The notes below the pieces were generated by a model. That model made no database searches, had not been told where the DNA came from, and saw only the letters and a program-made list of their open reading frames with translations. The position numbers and the translations under genes were made by a program. From Bin87 sp965203195 (GTDB taxonomy: Bacteria > Chloroflexota > Dehalococcoidia > Lucifugimonadales > UBA3495): a stretch of DNA of 64,000 nucleotides. The number at the start of each line of letters is the position of its first letter. The first letter of the stretch is position 1. The stretch is from assembly GCA_965203195.1 (NCBI GenBank), contig OZ241860.1, positions 310,001 to 374,000 of the forward strand, in the 5' to 3' direction. Below are positions 1 to 8,094 of this stretch, piece after piece.

Positions 1-297
1 TACGCCTACACCGAGGACGAAAAGGAAGGCTTGATCAAGCGGATGTCCACGCCCCGTTCCGAACCCACGGTGCAGCGCTACAAGGGCCTCGGCGAAATGA
101 ACGCCGACCAGCTGTGGGAAACGACAATGGATCCCGTGGCCCGCAAAATGCTCAAGGTGTCCATAGACGCTATGGACGACGCCGACGGCATATCCGGCAC
201 CGACGAAGTCTTTGCGATGCTGATGGGCGAACAGGTGGGGCCGCGCAAGAGCTTCATCCAGAACTACGCCACGGCCGTCAAAAACCTGGACGTGTAA
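1..297 (+). CDS. gyrB: DNA gyrase subunit B, C-terminal end (partial)
   Basis: The reading frame is open from base 1, so this is the 3' end of a gene that begins outside the window. The 98 visible residues carry the type IIA topoisomerase B-subunit C-terminal signature: PTVQRYKGLGEMN followed by QLWETTMDP. This stretch is the end of the TOPRIM/tail region that contacts GyrA and helps coordinate the catalytic Mg2+. GyrB supplies the ATPase activity that drives negative supercoiling. ParE shares this tail, but gyrB is the likelier single copy. hpt begins about 70 nt downstream on the same strand. Confidence 0.93.
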   Translation, partial: YAYTEDEKEGLIKRMSTPRSEPTVQRYKGLGEMNADQLWETTMDPVARKMLKVSIDAMDDADGISGTDEVFAMLMGEQVGPRKSFIQNYATAVKNLDV

Positions 298-366
298 CGG
301 ATGATTGCCGGCGCAGGGTGGTTTGGTTGGCCCGGAGACGGAAAACAGAGACGGAGATCCACCCCG

Positions 367-900
367 ATGAACGCCGATGGTCTGGAGCTGCTGATTGCCG
401 CGGATGAGTTGCAGGCGCGCATCGCCGAGCTGGCGCAGGAAATTGACGCCGATTATGCCGACACCGGCCTGGTGCTGCTCTGCGTGCTGAAAAGCGCCGC
501 CGTGTTCGCCGCCGACCTGCTCCGGCAGCTGCGCTGCCCGGTGCATCATATGGAGTTCCTGCGCGCCCGCAGCTACGGCGCCGGCACCGAATCCGCCGGC
601 GCCGTGCAGGTGCAAAGCCTGCTGGAGGAACGCCACATCGCCGGCGGCCATGTCCTCATTGTGGACGACATCGCCGACAGCGGCCACAGCTGCCTGGCCG
701 TCACCCGCTACATCCGCGCTATGGAACCGGCGTCCATCCGCTGCTGTATGCTGCTGGACAAACCGGAACGCCGCGAGGTGTCCATAGATTACCACTATGT
801 CGGCTTCACCATCCCCAACCACTTCGTGGTGGGCTACGGCATGGATCTGGCGGAAAACTACCGGCAGCTGCCGGCCATCTACTACTTCCCCAGAGCCTAG
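367..900 (+). CDS. hpt: Hypoxanthine(-guanine) phosphoribosyltransferase
   Basis: A purine-salvage transferase that makes IMP or GMP from hypoxanthine or guanine and PRPP in the cytosol. The 177-residue product matches the family length. It has the PRPP-binding loop VLIVDDIADSG near residue 98, a PPi-loop-like LKSAAVF segment around residue 40, and the family ending with FVVGYGMDLAENYR and a terminal tyrosine-rich stretch. The frame is open upstream to 301, but the ATG at 367 gives the normal N-terminus. The gene sits directly after gyrB on the same strand. The usual GxKGxxxF form of the PPi loop is replaced by LKSAAVF, a mild deviation. Confidence 0.9.
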   Translation: MNADGLELLIAADELQARIAELAQEIDADYADTGLVLLCVLKSAAVFAADLLRQLRCPVHHMEFLRARSYGAGTESAGAVQVQSLLEERHIAGGHVLIVDDIADSGHSCLAVTRYIRAMEPASIRCCMLLDKPERREVSIDYHYVGFTIPNHFVVGYGMDLAENYRQLPAIYYFPRA

Positions 901-1115
901 CGGCGTAATGCGGGCCGGCCGGCCGCCGGCGCCCCGCCCGCGCCATTGGCCGGCCGGATTCCCGCCCCCCGCCCTTGCCCAAACCGCCCCGCGCTGTGCT
1001 ACACTACGCCCCGCCGGAGTTGCGCCGGCCGGGCGGATGCGATAGCGCCGGCCGCCGGAACATCCGGGGCGCTAACCGGGGCGTTGCTAACCGGGGGAGC
1101 AAGGGGGCCAATGCG

Positions 1116-1442
1116 ATGATTACTTTCAACTGCACCGTCCAGGAAGGCGTCATTCCCGATGAGCTGCGTCCTCGCCTGGCCTCGGAACTGGCCCGCATCT
1201 GCGCCGGCGTCCTGGGCGGCGACACTGACGCCGTGTCGGTGCAATTCACCGAAATACCTCACGGCTACGGCTTTCGCGGCGGCGCCATCTCCACCACTTC
1301 CGCCGTGCGCGGGCGCATACCCCCCGGCTGCGACCAGCCGACCCGCGTCCTTCTGATGCAGCGCATCTCCGATCTGTGGTACGACCTCACCGGGTGCGCC
1401 ACCGACGAACTGGTCGTATCCGCCCGCGACCGCCAGACCTGA
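1116..1442 (+). CDS. Tautomerase-superfamily-like protein lacking Pro-1
   Basis: A 108-residue protein whose second half (QFTEIPHGYGFRGG, then LMQRISDLWYDLTG and DELVV) follows the beta-alpha-beta pattern of 4-oxalocrotonate tautomerase/MIF-fold proteins. The ATG at 1116 is preceded by a GGGGG-rich stretch. Any upstream extension from 975 is Arg/Gly-rich and unlikely. Members of this superfamily use the amino-terminal proline as catalytic base, but here Met is followed by Ile. The protein is therefore either catalytically dead, mechanistically different, or a different fold. It is followed about 100 nt later by a tautomerase that keeps Pro-1. The family call is moderate; the function is unknown. 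Confidence 0.55.
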   Translation: MITFNCTVQEGVIPDELRPRLASELARICAGVLGGDTDAVSVQFTEIPHGYGFRGGAISTTSAVRGRIPPGCDQPTRVLLMQRISDLWYDLTGCATDELVVSARDRQT

Positions 1443-1491
1443 CCGGACGCCGCTGTCTTGACGCCCCTGACCGGACGTCCCTGACCGGACG
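1438..1491 (+). repeat. Private 12-bp direct repeat, 3 copies
   Basis: CCTGACCGGACG occurs at 1438-1449, 1466-1477 and 1480-1491. The first copy overlaps the stop codon of the preceding gene and the last lies about 50 nt before the next start. This is one of several spacer-specific repeats in the window. Confidence 0.85.
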
Positions 1492-1541
1492 CCTTCGGGG
1501 GCCGGCCCCGCAATCCAAATCCGTCACCAGGAGAGTACATT

Positions 1542-1940
1542 ATGCCGCACTACCGCTGTTTCGTTCCCCGGGACTCGGTTCCCTTTGAGCAGCGCCAGCA
1601 GGTTGCCCGGGCGTTCACCGACATCCATTGCGCCAGCACCGGCGCCCCCCGCAGCTTCGTCCATGTCACTTTCTTTGAGCAGGAAGCGGACGCGGCTTCC
1701 GAACATCCCGCGCCGTACTATGTGGATGGCGCCAACCGCGCCGGCCGCCCCGAAGCCGTCAAGCGGCAGCTGCTGGCGGACCTCACCGCCGCGTTTGGCG
1801 ACATCACGGGCGTGGCGCCGGAGCAGATCGCCGGCCGCATCACCGAAAACCCCGCTTCCTGGACGATGGAAAACGGTTCGGTGCTGCCGGAGCCGGGGCA
1901 GGAAGGCGCTGAGTGGTACGCGACCGCGGCCGCCGACTAG
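1542..1940 (+). CDS. cis-3-chloroacrylic acid dehalogenase-like tautomerase
   Basis: A 132-residue tautomerase-superfamily enzyme most like the cis-CaaD/Tautomerase_3 group. It starts Met-Pro, which gives the catalytic Pro-1 after Met removal. Numbering from that proline, His-28 is present, an R-x-x-R pair (R65/R68 in NRAGR) matches the carboxylate-binding R70/R73 pair of cis-CaaD, and the late motif LPEPGQEG aligns with the LPQPGHEG segment that carries the catalytic Glu-114. The Tyr-103 equivalent is not obvious. AGGAGAG precedes the ATG. Family members hydrate or dehalogenate 3-haloacrylates or catalyse related promiscuous hydrations. The true substrate cannot be read from sequence. Confidence 0.75.
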   Translation: MPHYRCFVPRDSVPFEQRQQVARAFTDIHCASTGAPRSFVHVTFFEQEADAASEHPAPYYVDGANRAGRPEAVKRQLLADLTAAFGDITGVAPEQIAGRITENPASWTMENGSVLPEPGQEGAEWYATAAAD

Positions 1941-2131
1941 CGCCGCGCTTGTCATCATACCGAGCCGCAGGCATCCCGCGCCGCAGTCATCCCAAACCGC
2001 AATCGTCCCGAACAACCGCTGCCCCAACCGCCAGCGCCATTTGACAATACACCATCTTATGGTGTATCTATCTGCCACTGCGCGCCACGGCCCGCGCCGG
2101 CGCCGGCAGCCTGGCCCACGGAGGAGGAAAA

Positions 2132-2383
2132 ATGCCTGATACTTACTACGCCCGGCCCAGCAACTTCCTTTCCGACCCCCGCGACCGCACCGTTATCGTG
2201 GGGAATTCCGAGGAGGATGTGCTCCAGAAAATGTACGCCTATTTGAGCAGCCCCGAGGCTCAGGCGCGCTACCCTAATGTGGATGACCCCACGGAGCTGG
2301 AGAACAACATCCGCACCTGCATTTTCAAGAAAGGCACCAAGGCCATTCACAACCGCCCGCCGGATGCCGAACCCGTCAAGTAA
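2132..2383 (+). CDS. Small conserved-looking hypothetical protein
   Basis: An 83-residue soluble, charged protein with a clear GGAGGAGG ribosome-binding site just before the ATG. There is no membrane segment, signal or metal motif. It contains ARPSNFLSDPRDR and a helical DVLQKMYAYLSS stretch. I do not recognise the family. It follows the tautomerase gene after about 190 nt and precedes DUF1015. Coding potential is supported by the Shine-Dalgarno sequence and codon bias, not by a known domain. Confidence 0.55.
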   Translation: MPDTYYARPSNFLSDPRDRTVIVGNSEEDVLQKMYAYLSSPEAQARYPNVDDPTELENNIRTCIFKKGTKAIHNRPPDAEPVK

Positions 2384-2615
2384 CCAACCCCCGCCGGCGC
2401 GCCGGCGGGAACGCCAACCCCTCGTCCCCTGTCCCCGTCCTTGTCCCTGTCCCGATGAAAGCAGGGGCGGGGGCGAGGGCGGGGGGCATTATTATGGCGC
2501 GTCCATAACCGGGCCGTCGCCCGGGCGGTATCATAATGCGCCCGCCGCCGGCCCGGCCCCACGCTGCCGCCGCTGCGCCCGGCTTTTCAAACACCCCGCC
2601 GGAGTTCCCTAACCT

Positions 2616-3905
2616 ATGGCTGTCATCAAACCTTTCCGGGGCGTCCGCTACCGCCCCGATGCCATCGGCGGCGGCCTTTCCGCCGCAATCTGCCCGCCCT
2701 ACGATATGATTGACGGGCCGCTGAAAGCCCAACTGCAACAGCGCAGCCCCTACAACGCCGTCCATCTGGAAGGCGGCGAACAGCCCGATCCCGTTGACCC
2801 GGCCGCCGGCTACCAAGAAGCCGCCGCCCGGTTCCGGCAGTGGCAAACCGACGGCGTCCTGCAACGGGACGATGCTCCGTCTTTCTATCTGATGCGCCAT
2901 TCCTACGATTTTGACGGCGTACGCCGCCAGCATCTGGGCCTCTTTGCCGCCGTTCTGGTGGAGGATTACGAAGCCGGCGCCGTGCTGCCTCACGAATTCA
3001 CCCGCGAGCCCGCCGTCCGGGACCGGGTTGCGCTCCTGGAAGCCGGCGGCGCCCAGTTCAGCCCCATTATGTCCCTGTACCACGATGCCGCCGGCGACCT
3101 GCGCCGCATCTGTGCTGGCGTGGTCGCCGGCCCGCCGGACGCCGCCGCCGATACCCCCGCCGGGGGCCACGCCAGCCTCTGGCGCATCACTGACGCGGGC
3201 CTACAGGCCGACATCGCCGCCGCTTTCGCGGGCCGCCCCGTTTTTTTGGCCGACGGGCATCATCGCTATGAAGCCGCCCTCCGATACCGCCGCCGGCTGC
3301 CCCCGGCGCAACAGCAGGATGAAGCCGCCGCCGGCAACTATGTAATGATGACGCTGGTGGAGTTTGACGACCCCGGCCTGCTGCTGCTGCCCTATCACCG
3401 GGTGCTTGGGGGTATGACGGCGGAACAGATGGCCGCTGTCCGGCAGCGCATCGGCGACCTTTTTGAGGTCCGCCCGCTGGACGCCGGAGCGCCCGCTTCC
3501 GATGCCGTGTCCCTGGTGGCGAAGGCCGGCGCCGATACTCTCTGCTTTGCCGCCTGCTGGGGCGACGACGCCCCGCCGGCCCTGTACACCATCCGGCCTG
3601 GCGTGGACTGGGCATCCTGGGATGAACTGGCCGTATCCGAAGCGTGGGTACTGCAAGAACGCATCCTGGCGCCCGTCCTGGGCGAGGCCCTGCCCGGCCA
3701 CATTGACTACAGCCCCGACCACGAGGCGATTGTGCGGCAGGCGCGTGCCGGCGAACACCAGGCGGCCATTCTGCTCAAGCCTTTCCCGCTGGAACCTTTC
3801 CGCCGGATTGTGGGCGCCGGCCGCCGTCTGCCGCCCAAGTCCACCTTTTTCTACCCCAAGCTGCCCACCGGCCTGGTCATCAACCGGCTAGACGGCGGCA
3901 TCTAG
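2616..3905 (+). CDS. DUF1015 family protein
   Basis: A 429-residue cytosolic protein of the DUF1015 (PF06245) family. The diagnostic N-terminus IKPFRGVRYRP is followed by ICPPYDMI and PYNAVHLE, and later by the highly conserved FLADGHHRYEAALRYR near residue 210. The biochemical role is not established. Members are often near serine or phosphonate metabolism genes, but nothing here indicates such a pathway. The preceding 230-nt spacer holds a GC-rich inverted repeat with arms near 2482-2492 and 2533-2543. The length is normal and the gene looks intact. Confidence 0.9.
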   Translation: MAVIKPFRGVRYRPDAIGGGLSAAICPPYDMIDGPLKAQLQQRSPYNAVHLEGGEQPDPVDPAAGYQEAAARFRQWQTDGVLQRDDAPSFYLMRHSYDFDGVRRQHLGLFAAVLVEDYEAGAVLPHEFTREPAVRDRVALLEAGGAQFSPIMSLYHDAAGDLRRICAGVVAGPPDAAADTPAGGHASLWRITDAGLQADIAAAFAGRPVFLADGHHRYEAALRYRRRLPPAQQQDEAAAGNYVMMTLVEFDDPGLLLLPYHRVLGGMTAEQMAAVRQRIGDLFEVRPLDAGAPASDAVSLVAKAGADTLCFAACWGDDAPPALYTIRPGVDWASWDELAVSEAWVLQERILAPVLGEALPGHIDYSPDHEAIVRQARAGEHQAAILLKPFPLEPFRRIVGAGRRLPPKSTFFYPKLPTGLVINRLDGGI

Positions 3906-3914
3906 GGCGCGTGG

Positions 3915-4319
3915 TCAGGGCGCAAAGCTGGAGCGGGCCTGGGCGCCCCACCTGCCGTTGACGCGGGTCATAATCCAGAGGGAACGATAGGCGGCGATGG
4001 CGGCGCCGTCGGCGCGGCAGCGGGTAAATTGAATCAGAATATGGGCTTTGCTTTCCGCCTGGTGCAGAACCTCGGCGGAGTCCAGGGTGGTATGATGCCA
4101 GTCGGGGCCGGCGCGGTTGTAGAAATCCCGCAGGTAAGTGGCCTCCAGATCGTTGCGGTCGCGCCAGATGGCCACGCCGCCCCCGGAGATGCGGATGTGC
4201 GGCAAGTGCAGCAGGTCATACAGCCCATCGGCGTCGCCCGCATTCAAAGCGGCCATAAAATCGGCGATGGCCGCTATGGCGCCGCCGGACGATGGCGATG
4301 TTCGTTGCGTTTCGGTCAT
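3915..4319 (-). CDS. SnoaL/NTF2-like small protein
   Basis: A 134-residue protein with the pattern of the NTF2-like/SnoaL fold: an N-terminal helix with FMAALNAGDADGLYDLLH, an IRISGGGVAIWRDR strand, then alternating strands ending with YRSLWIMTRVNGRWG. This fold is used both by small cyclases and hydratases and as a non-catalytic ligand-binding domain, so no substrate is proposed. The ATG at 4319 is preceded by GGAAAGGAG and is preferred over the open frame to 4457. The stop is 9 nt from the convergent DUF1015 stop. Confidence 0.72.
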   Translation of the reverse strand: MTETQRTSPSSGGAIAAIADFMAALNAGDADGLYDLLHLPHIRISGGGVAIWRDRNDLEATYLRDFYNRAGPDWHHTTLDSAEVLHQAESKAHILIQFTRCRADGAAIAAYRSLWIMTRVNGRWGAQARSSFAP

Positions 4320-4498
4320 TGCGCGTACTCCTTTCCTCCCCTGGACTTCTTTCGCATAGACGCCTTTCGGCCCGGCGCAAACCTCTTGTGGCCCGGCGCC
4401 GGTGTCGAATATACCCCATCCCGGTGCCCAATCCGTGCTAAAATCCCCCTCCGGCAACCCATTTGGAATCAGTCAGTGACGGATTGACGGAGGATGAT

Positions 4499-5266
4499 AT
4501 GACCACCGGCGTAGCGCTGGAACGGCGGGATGCCGTTGCCATCCTGACCTTGCAGGGGCGGACCCATCTCAACCTGCTGGGGCCGGCGGTTTTTCACGAC
4601 CTGCGGGAACGGGTTGAGCAGTGCGGAGCCGATGACGCCTTGCGCGCTATCATCCTGCGCGGCTCCGGGGAACGCGCCTTTTCGGCCGGCGTTGACCTGC
4701 ATGAGATGAAAGACCTGACGCCGGCCACCGCCGAGCCGTTCATCCGGGCGCTGCATAACGCCGCCCGCAGCCTGCTCAACGCCCTCTTGCCCGTCATAGT
4801 CGCCGTACGCGGCCCCTGCCTGGGCGGCGCCCTGGAGCTGGCGCTGGCCGGCGACATCCGCATCGCCGCCGATGACGCCATTTTCGGTCTGCCCGAAGTG
4901 CGCGTCGGGCTGCCCTCGGTGATTGAAGCGTCCCTGCTGCCCCCCACCGTGGGGCTGGGCCGCGCCCGCCGTATGCTGCTCACCGGGGAAACCATCACCG
5001 CCGGCGAAGCCCGGCAAATCGGCCTGATTGACCGCATCGTGGCCCCCGCCGAACTGGAAGCGGCGGCACAAGACACGGCGCGGCAGTTCGCCGGCATGAG
5101 CCGGTACATCCTGGCCCAGCAGAAGGCCATTGTGTCTAAGTGGCTGGAACTGGACGAAACGGCGGCCACGGAATACAGCATCCAAACCTTTGCCCGCTGC
5201 TTTGCCACGCCCTACCCCAAAGAAGCGATGACGGCGTTTCTGGAGAAGCGGGCGCCGCAATTCTAG
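4499..5266 (+). CDS. Enoyl-CoA hydratase/isomerase family protein
   Basis: A 255-residue crotonase-fold protein, a normal length for the family. It has the first oxyanion-hole region ERAFSAGVDLHEM near residue 65, the second PCLGGALELALAGDIRIA near residue 105, and the trimer-contact segment FGLPEVRVGLPS. The acidic residue after LGG..LELAL is Glu, as in many hydratases. The second catalytic Glu lies in the LPEVRVGL segment. The enzyme probably acts on a CoA thioester in fatty-acid or aromatic degradation. The ATG at 4499 has GGAGG upstream. A nitroreductase gene follows after about 110 nt. Confidence 0.88.
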   Translation: MTTGVALERRDAVAILTLQGRTHLNLLGPAVFHDLRERVEQCGADDALRAIILRGSGERAFSAGVDLHEMKDLTPATAEPFIRALHNAARSLLNALLPVIVAVRGPCLGGALELALAGDIRIAADDAIFGLPEVRVGLPSVIEASLLPPTVGLGRARRMLLTGETITAGEARQIGLIDRIVAPAELEAAAQDTARQFAGMSRYILAQQKAIVSKWLELDETAATEYSIQTFARCFATPYPKEAMTAFLEKRAPQF

Positions 5267-5376
5267 CCGGGCGGTTTGGCAATCCGGGCCATCCAGGGCA
5301 ATTCGGCAACCCGGCTGCCCGGCGAAAGCGGCGGCGGCGCAGCCCGCCCCGCCCGCAAATACAGGAGGTTTCGTTT

Positions 5377-5895
5377 ATGGAAGTGTTCCGGTGCATCAGG
5401 ACGCGCCGCACGGTGCGGGATTTTACGCCCGACCCGGTGCCGGACGCCGTCATCCACAAAATCCTCCAAGCGGCGCGGTGGGCGCCCAGCTCCAGCAACA
5501 CCCAGCCGTGGCACTTCATCGTGGTGCGGGAACGGGATACCATCGCCGCGCTGGGGCGCATCTGCACCCAGGGGGCATTCATCGGGCAGGCCCCGCTGGC
5601 CATTGCCATCGCCATGGCCGGTGCGCGCCGCCCCCAGCTGGACGCCGGGCGCGCCTTGCAGCAAATGGAACTGGTCGCCTGGGACGAGGGGCTAGGCACC
5701 TGCTTTGTGGGCATCCGGGGCGAACAGCAGCAGGAAGTCAAAACCCTGCTGGGCATCCCCGACGAGCTGGAACTGGTTACGGTGCTGCCTTTCGGCTACC
5801 GCATTGCCCGTCCGCCCGGCGCCGGGACGCCCCGCAAGCCGCTGTCGGAAATCGCGCACGGCGAGCGCTTCGGGCAGAGCCTGTCCCTAGGCTAG
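5377..5895 (+). CDS. Nitroreductase family protein
   Basis: A 172-residue FMN-dependent oxidoreductase of the nitroreductase/Frm2 superfamily. Signature segments are the N-terminal CIRTRRTVRDFTPDPVP, the flavin-contact ARWAPSSSNTQPWHF and the C-terminal half with ALQQMELVAWDEGLGTCFVG. It is close to the minimum length for the fold, with a short lid region. Likely substrates are nitro compounds, quinones or enones reduced with NAD(P)H, but the specific one is unknown. The start is set by AGGAGGT about 8 nt before the ATG. The frame runs open far upstream through the crotonase gene, which is a high-GC shadow. Confidence 0.86.
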   Translation: MEVFRCIRTRRTVRDFTPDPVPDAVIHKILQAARWAPSSSNTQPWHFIVVRERDTIAALGRICTQGAFIGQAPLAIAIAMAGARRPQLDAGRALQQMELVAWDEGLGTCFVGIRGEQQQEVKTLLGIPDELELVTVLPFGYRIARPPGAGTPRKPLSEIAHGERFGQSLSLG

Positions 5896-5923
5896 GGCGT
5901 GTCGTCAAATCGCCCGCCGGAAT
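5895..5923. repeat. Dispersed element copy R1 (GTCGTCAAA...CCGGAAT)
   Basis: Starts GGGCGTGTCGTCAAAT just after the nitroreductase stop and reaches CCGGAAT at 5917-5923. It resembles copies near 6747 and 35001. These ends look like solitary insertion-sequence or MITE termini; no transposase is present. Confidence 0.5.
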
Positions 5924-6746
5924 CCAAAATTCGCCGCGAATCAGCGCCATTTACCCCCTTGCGCCACGCACGTAAGTGCGCTATGCTGGTGCGCGGGTAA
6001 AGCAAGCCCGGCCGCCGGCAAAGCTTTCTAGCGCGCTACACCGACCGGCCACTGCCACCACTCCCGGCGTACGACGGGCATCGCGGCGGCATAAGGCTTC
6101 GCTTTTGTGTGAACCCAACCGGACATCCTGTCCACCGACCGACGGCTCAACCAACCGTGTCACGCTATCGAAGGGCTGCGTAGGCGTCGCCGGCCAGCGG
6201 CGTCCACCGGCCTACCAACCGCATCACAACCACACCGGGGGGAAATTCGGGCTGGTCGGCCCGCCAGGAAACGGCCTAACCCTTGTCGGAATCCTTATGC
6301 AGCTGGTCCTGCTCCGTCGCTGTATGTATCTTACGGCCCGTGCAGTTCTGTGCCAGCCAGCGGGTGTCACCACCGTGCCGTGCCGGATGACCCAACCGGC
6401 TTGACGGAGCAGGCCCTGAACCTGTTCTTGCTTGCCGCAAGTCTGTCCGGGACACGGAAAACTAGGACGAAACTCACGCGTTACGCTCTCAGGCCGTAGC
6501 GCCGACAACCTGGAATCCGGCCGCCCGGACAATCCCCCGGTGTCCCTTATCATCAACCGTCAATCGCCCGTCAACTGCCAACCATCAATCGCCAACCGCT
6601 GACCCACCGCAAAGGAGCCGCCTTCCCAATGACAACTGTCCTGCCACCGCCCACCTGCTGCCGCCCGCCGCCGCGATGTCCCCGTCCGCCGGAGCCCCCT
6701 TCCTGACCGGAACCTACCCGTGAATTAAGCCGTGCCGGTGCAGCAA
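5924..6746. other. Gene-free region, no recognised coding or RNA gene
   Basis: About 0.8 kb without a convincing gene. ORFs on both strands here (for example 5976-6404) lack ribosome-binding sites and the codon bias of the neighbours, and have no recognisable domain. A hairpin with arms TTTACCC (near 5950) and GGGTAAA (near 5996) lies at the left end. Short repeats of the CGTCAATCGCC type occur near 6555-6600. Bacterial RNase P, tmRNA and SRP RNA core motifs were looked for and not found. Because dispersed repeat copies bound it on both sides, it may be a decayed mobile element or an unrecognised structured RNA. Confidence 0.4.
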
Positions 6747-6823
6747 GGCGCGTCGTCAAACGCATTTTTTGCGTCGCTCCAGTGCCGGCCGGAATGATGC
6801 GGAAAACGCTTTTGACGGCGCTC
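6747..6823. repeat. Dispersed element copy R2, imperfect hairpin
   Basis: The left arm GCGCGTCGTCAAACGCATTT and the right arm ending TTTGACGGCGCTC are imperfectly inverted around a central CCGGCCGGAAT. This gives a roughly 75-bp MITE- or REP-like palindrome. It shares GTCGTCAAA, GCAT and CCGGAAT with copies R1 and R3. Confidence 0.55.
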
Positions 6824-6861
6824 ACTGCACGGCGGGGCATCGCCGTTTGCCGCCCCAAAAA

Positions 6862-6893
6862 GCCGGGGACGAGTCGTCAGACTCGTCCCCGGC
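6862..6893 (-). terminator. Rho-independent terminator for the coiled-coil/coaD/rsmD genes
   Basis: A perfect 13-bp stem (GCCGGGGACGAGT at 6862-6874 with ACTCGTCCCCGGC at 6881-6893) encloses a 6-nt loop. On the minus strand it is followed at once by five T. It lies 27 bp past the stop of the gene ending at 6921. Confidence 0.85.
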
Positions 6894-6920
6894 CGGCGTC
6901 CGGTTGAAATCCCCGTCCGG

Positions 6921-7511
6921 TCAGCGCATCCGTATCCGTTCCGATATGTCATCGGGGGCGAAATCGCTGGGCGAGGGCACGGATGAGTGGCCGTTGCTGG
7001 CGGCCAGGGCAGTGCCCGCCAGGGCGTCAATGCCCTTGCGTATGGAGCCGGTGGCGGCGGTAAGTTCCCGCTCCAGGTCGCGCAGGGTGCGGAGCGCGTA
7101 AGCGTCCGCCTGGTTGCGGCGGTTCTCCGCCTCCTGCTCCGCCTGGGCGATGATGCGCTTGTGCTTCACCTCGGCGTCCCGCAGCAGCTCCTCCGCCTTG
7201 CGCCCCAGCTCGTGGTCGCCCAGCCGGTTGCGGAACTCCTGCTCAATGTACTGCCGCGCCTGGTGAGCTTCGGAAACGGCGGAGGACATAATATCATCCT
7301 TCCGCGACAGCATTTCCTCCGCCTGCCGGACTTCCTGCGGTATGGACATCCGTAGCTGGGCCACCAGGGCGGTCAGCTTCTCCTTATCCACCATCACATT
7401 CCCGCTGAGCGGCACCGATTTGCTGGATTCCACCAGCATCTCAATGCGGTCGATAATGTTGTTGATGTCGATGATACCCCCCTTGTGCCGGCGGGATGAT
7501 TGCCGGGCCAC
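6921..7511 (-). CDS. Coiled-coil protein (DivIVA/AtpF-like)
   Basis: A 196-residue soluble protein dominated by a helical, Glu/Arg/Gln-rich central stretch (about residues 45-165) with AEELLRDAEVKHKRIIAQAEQEAENRR. This resembles the stalk of F-type ATPase subunit b or DivIVA, but there is no N-terminal membrane segment and no ATP synthase genes nearby. A short N-terminal IIDINNIIDRIEMLVESSKSVPLSGNVMVD segment matches proteins often found beside coaD in this kind of genome. The GTG start at 7511 lies 2 nt after the coaD stop, so translation is probably coupled. The role is unknown. Confidence 0.65.
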   Translation of the reverse strand: MARQSSRRHKGGIIDINNIIDRIEMLVESSKSVPLSGNVMVDKEKLTALVAQLRMSIPQEVRQAEEMLSRKDDIMSSAVSEAHQARQYIEQEFRNRLGDHELGRKAEELLRDAEVKHKRIIAQAEQEAENRRNQADAYALRTLRDLERELTAATGSIRKGIDALAGTALAASNGHSSVPSPSDFAPDDISERIRMR

Positions 7512-7513
7512 GG

Positions 7514-8005
7514 CTACCGCTGCGGCAGCTGATACTTTTCGGCCAGAGCCTGCGCGACATGAGACGGCACCATCCCCGAAATGTCCCCGCCCAGCTGCGC
7601 GACCTCTTTCAACAGGCTGGAACTGATGAACGTATGCTCCTGGTCGCTCATCAGCGACACCATATCCACCCCCGGCGCCAGCCGGCGGTTCATAAAGAAC
7701 ATCTGCGACTCGTAATCAAAGTCCGGCCCGCTGCGCAACCCCCGGATGATGGCCGCCGCGCCGGCGGCGCGCGCCGTCTCCACCACCAGCCCGGTGAAGG
7801 AACGCACCGTCACATTGTCCAGATCGGCCACCGCCTCCTCCATCAGCGCCACCCGTTCCGCCGTGCTGAACAGAACCCGCGCCTTGGCCGGCGTGTCGTA
7901 GATGGCGATAATCAGCCGGTCAAAAAGCCGCGCCGCGCGCTGCGCCACATTCAGATGTCCCATCGTCACCGGGTCGAAGGAACCCGGATAAAGCGCGGTT
8001 ACCAT
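7514..8005 (-). CDS. coaD: Phosphopantetheine adenylyltransferase
   Basis: The fourth step of coenzyme A synthesis: transfer of AMP from ATP to 4'-phosphopantetheine. The 163-residue product has the nucleotidyltransferase T/HIGH-type motif in YPGSFDPVTMGHLNVA at the N-terminus, RGLRSGPDFDYE near residue 90 and the ISSS motif near residue 127. All are as expected for bacterial CoaD. The ATG at 8005 is preceded by GGAGAACT. It lies between rsmD (upstream) and the coiled-coil gene, the frequent rsmD-coaD order. Confidence 0.95.
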   Translation of the reverse strand: MVTALYPGSFDPVTMGHLNVAQRAARLFDRLIIAIYDTPAKARVLFSTAERVALMEEAVADLDNVTVRSFTGLVVETARAAGAAAIIRGLRSGPDFDYESQMFFMNRRLAPGVDMVSLMSDQEHTFISSSLLKEVAQLGGDISGMVPSHVAQALAEKYQLPQR

Positions 8006-8094
8006 TCGGCAGTTCTCCAGTGTCAATTGTCAATTCCGTTCCGGCCCGCCCGGCGGCCCGCGGACGCCCGCGGACGGCCCGTGGATGCCGGCAT

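Noticed and set aside
5976..6404. 142-codon plus-strand ORF in the gene-free region
   Set aside because: No ribosome-binding site, codon use unlike neighbours and no recognisable fold; an overlapping minus-strand ORF is equally weak.
5924..6746. Possible RNase P RNA, tmRNA or SRP RNA
   Set aside because: Core conserved motifs (for example GAGGAAAGTCCGGGC of RNase P RNA, the tRNA-like end of tmRNA, GGAAGGAAGCA of SRP RNA) were not found on either strand.
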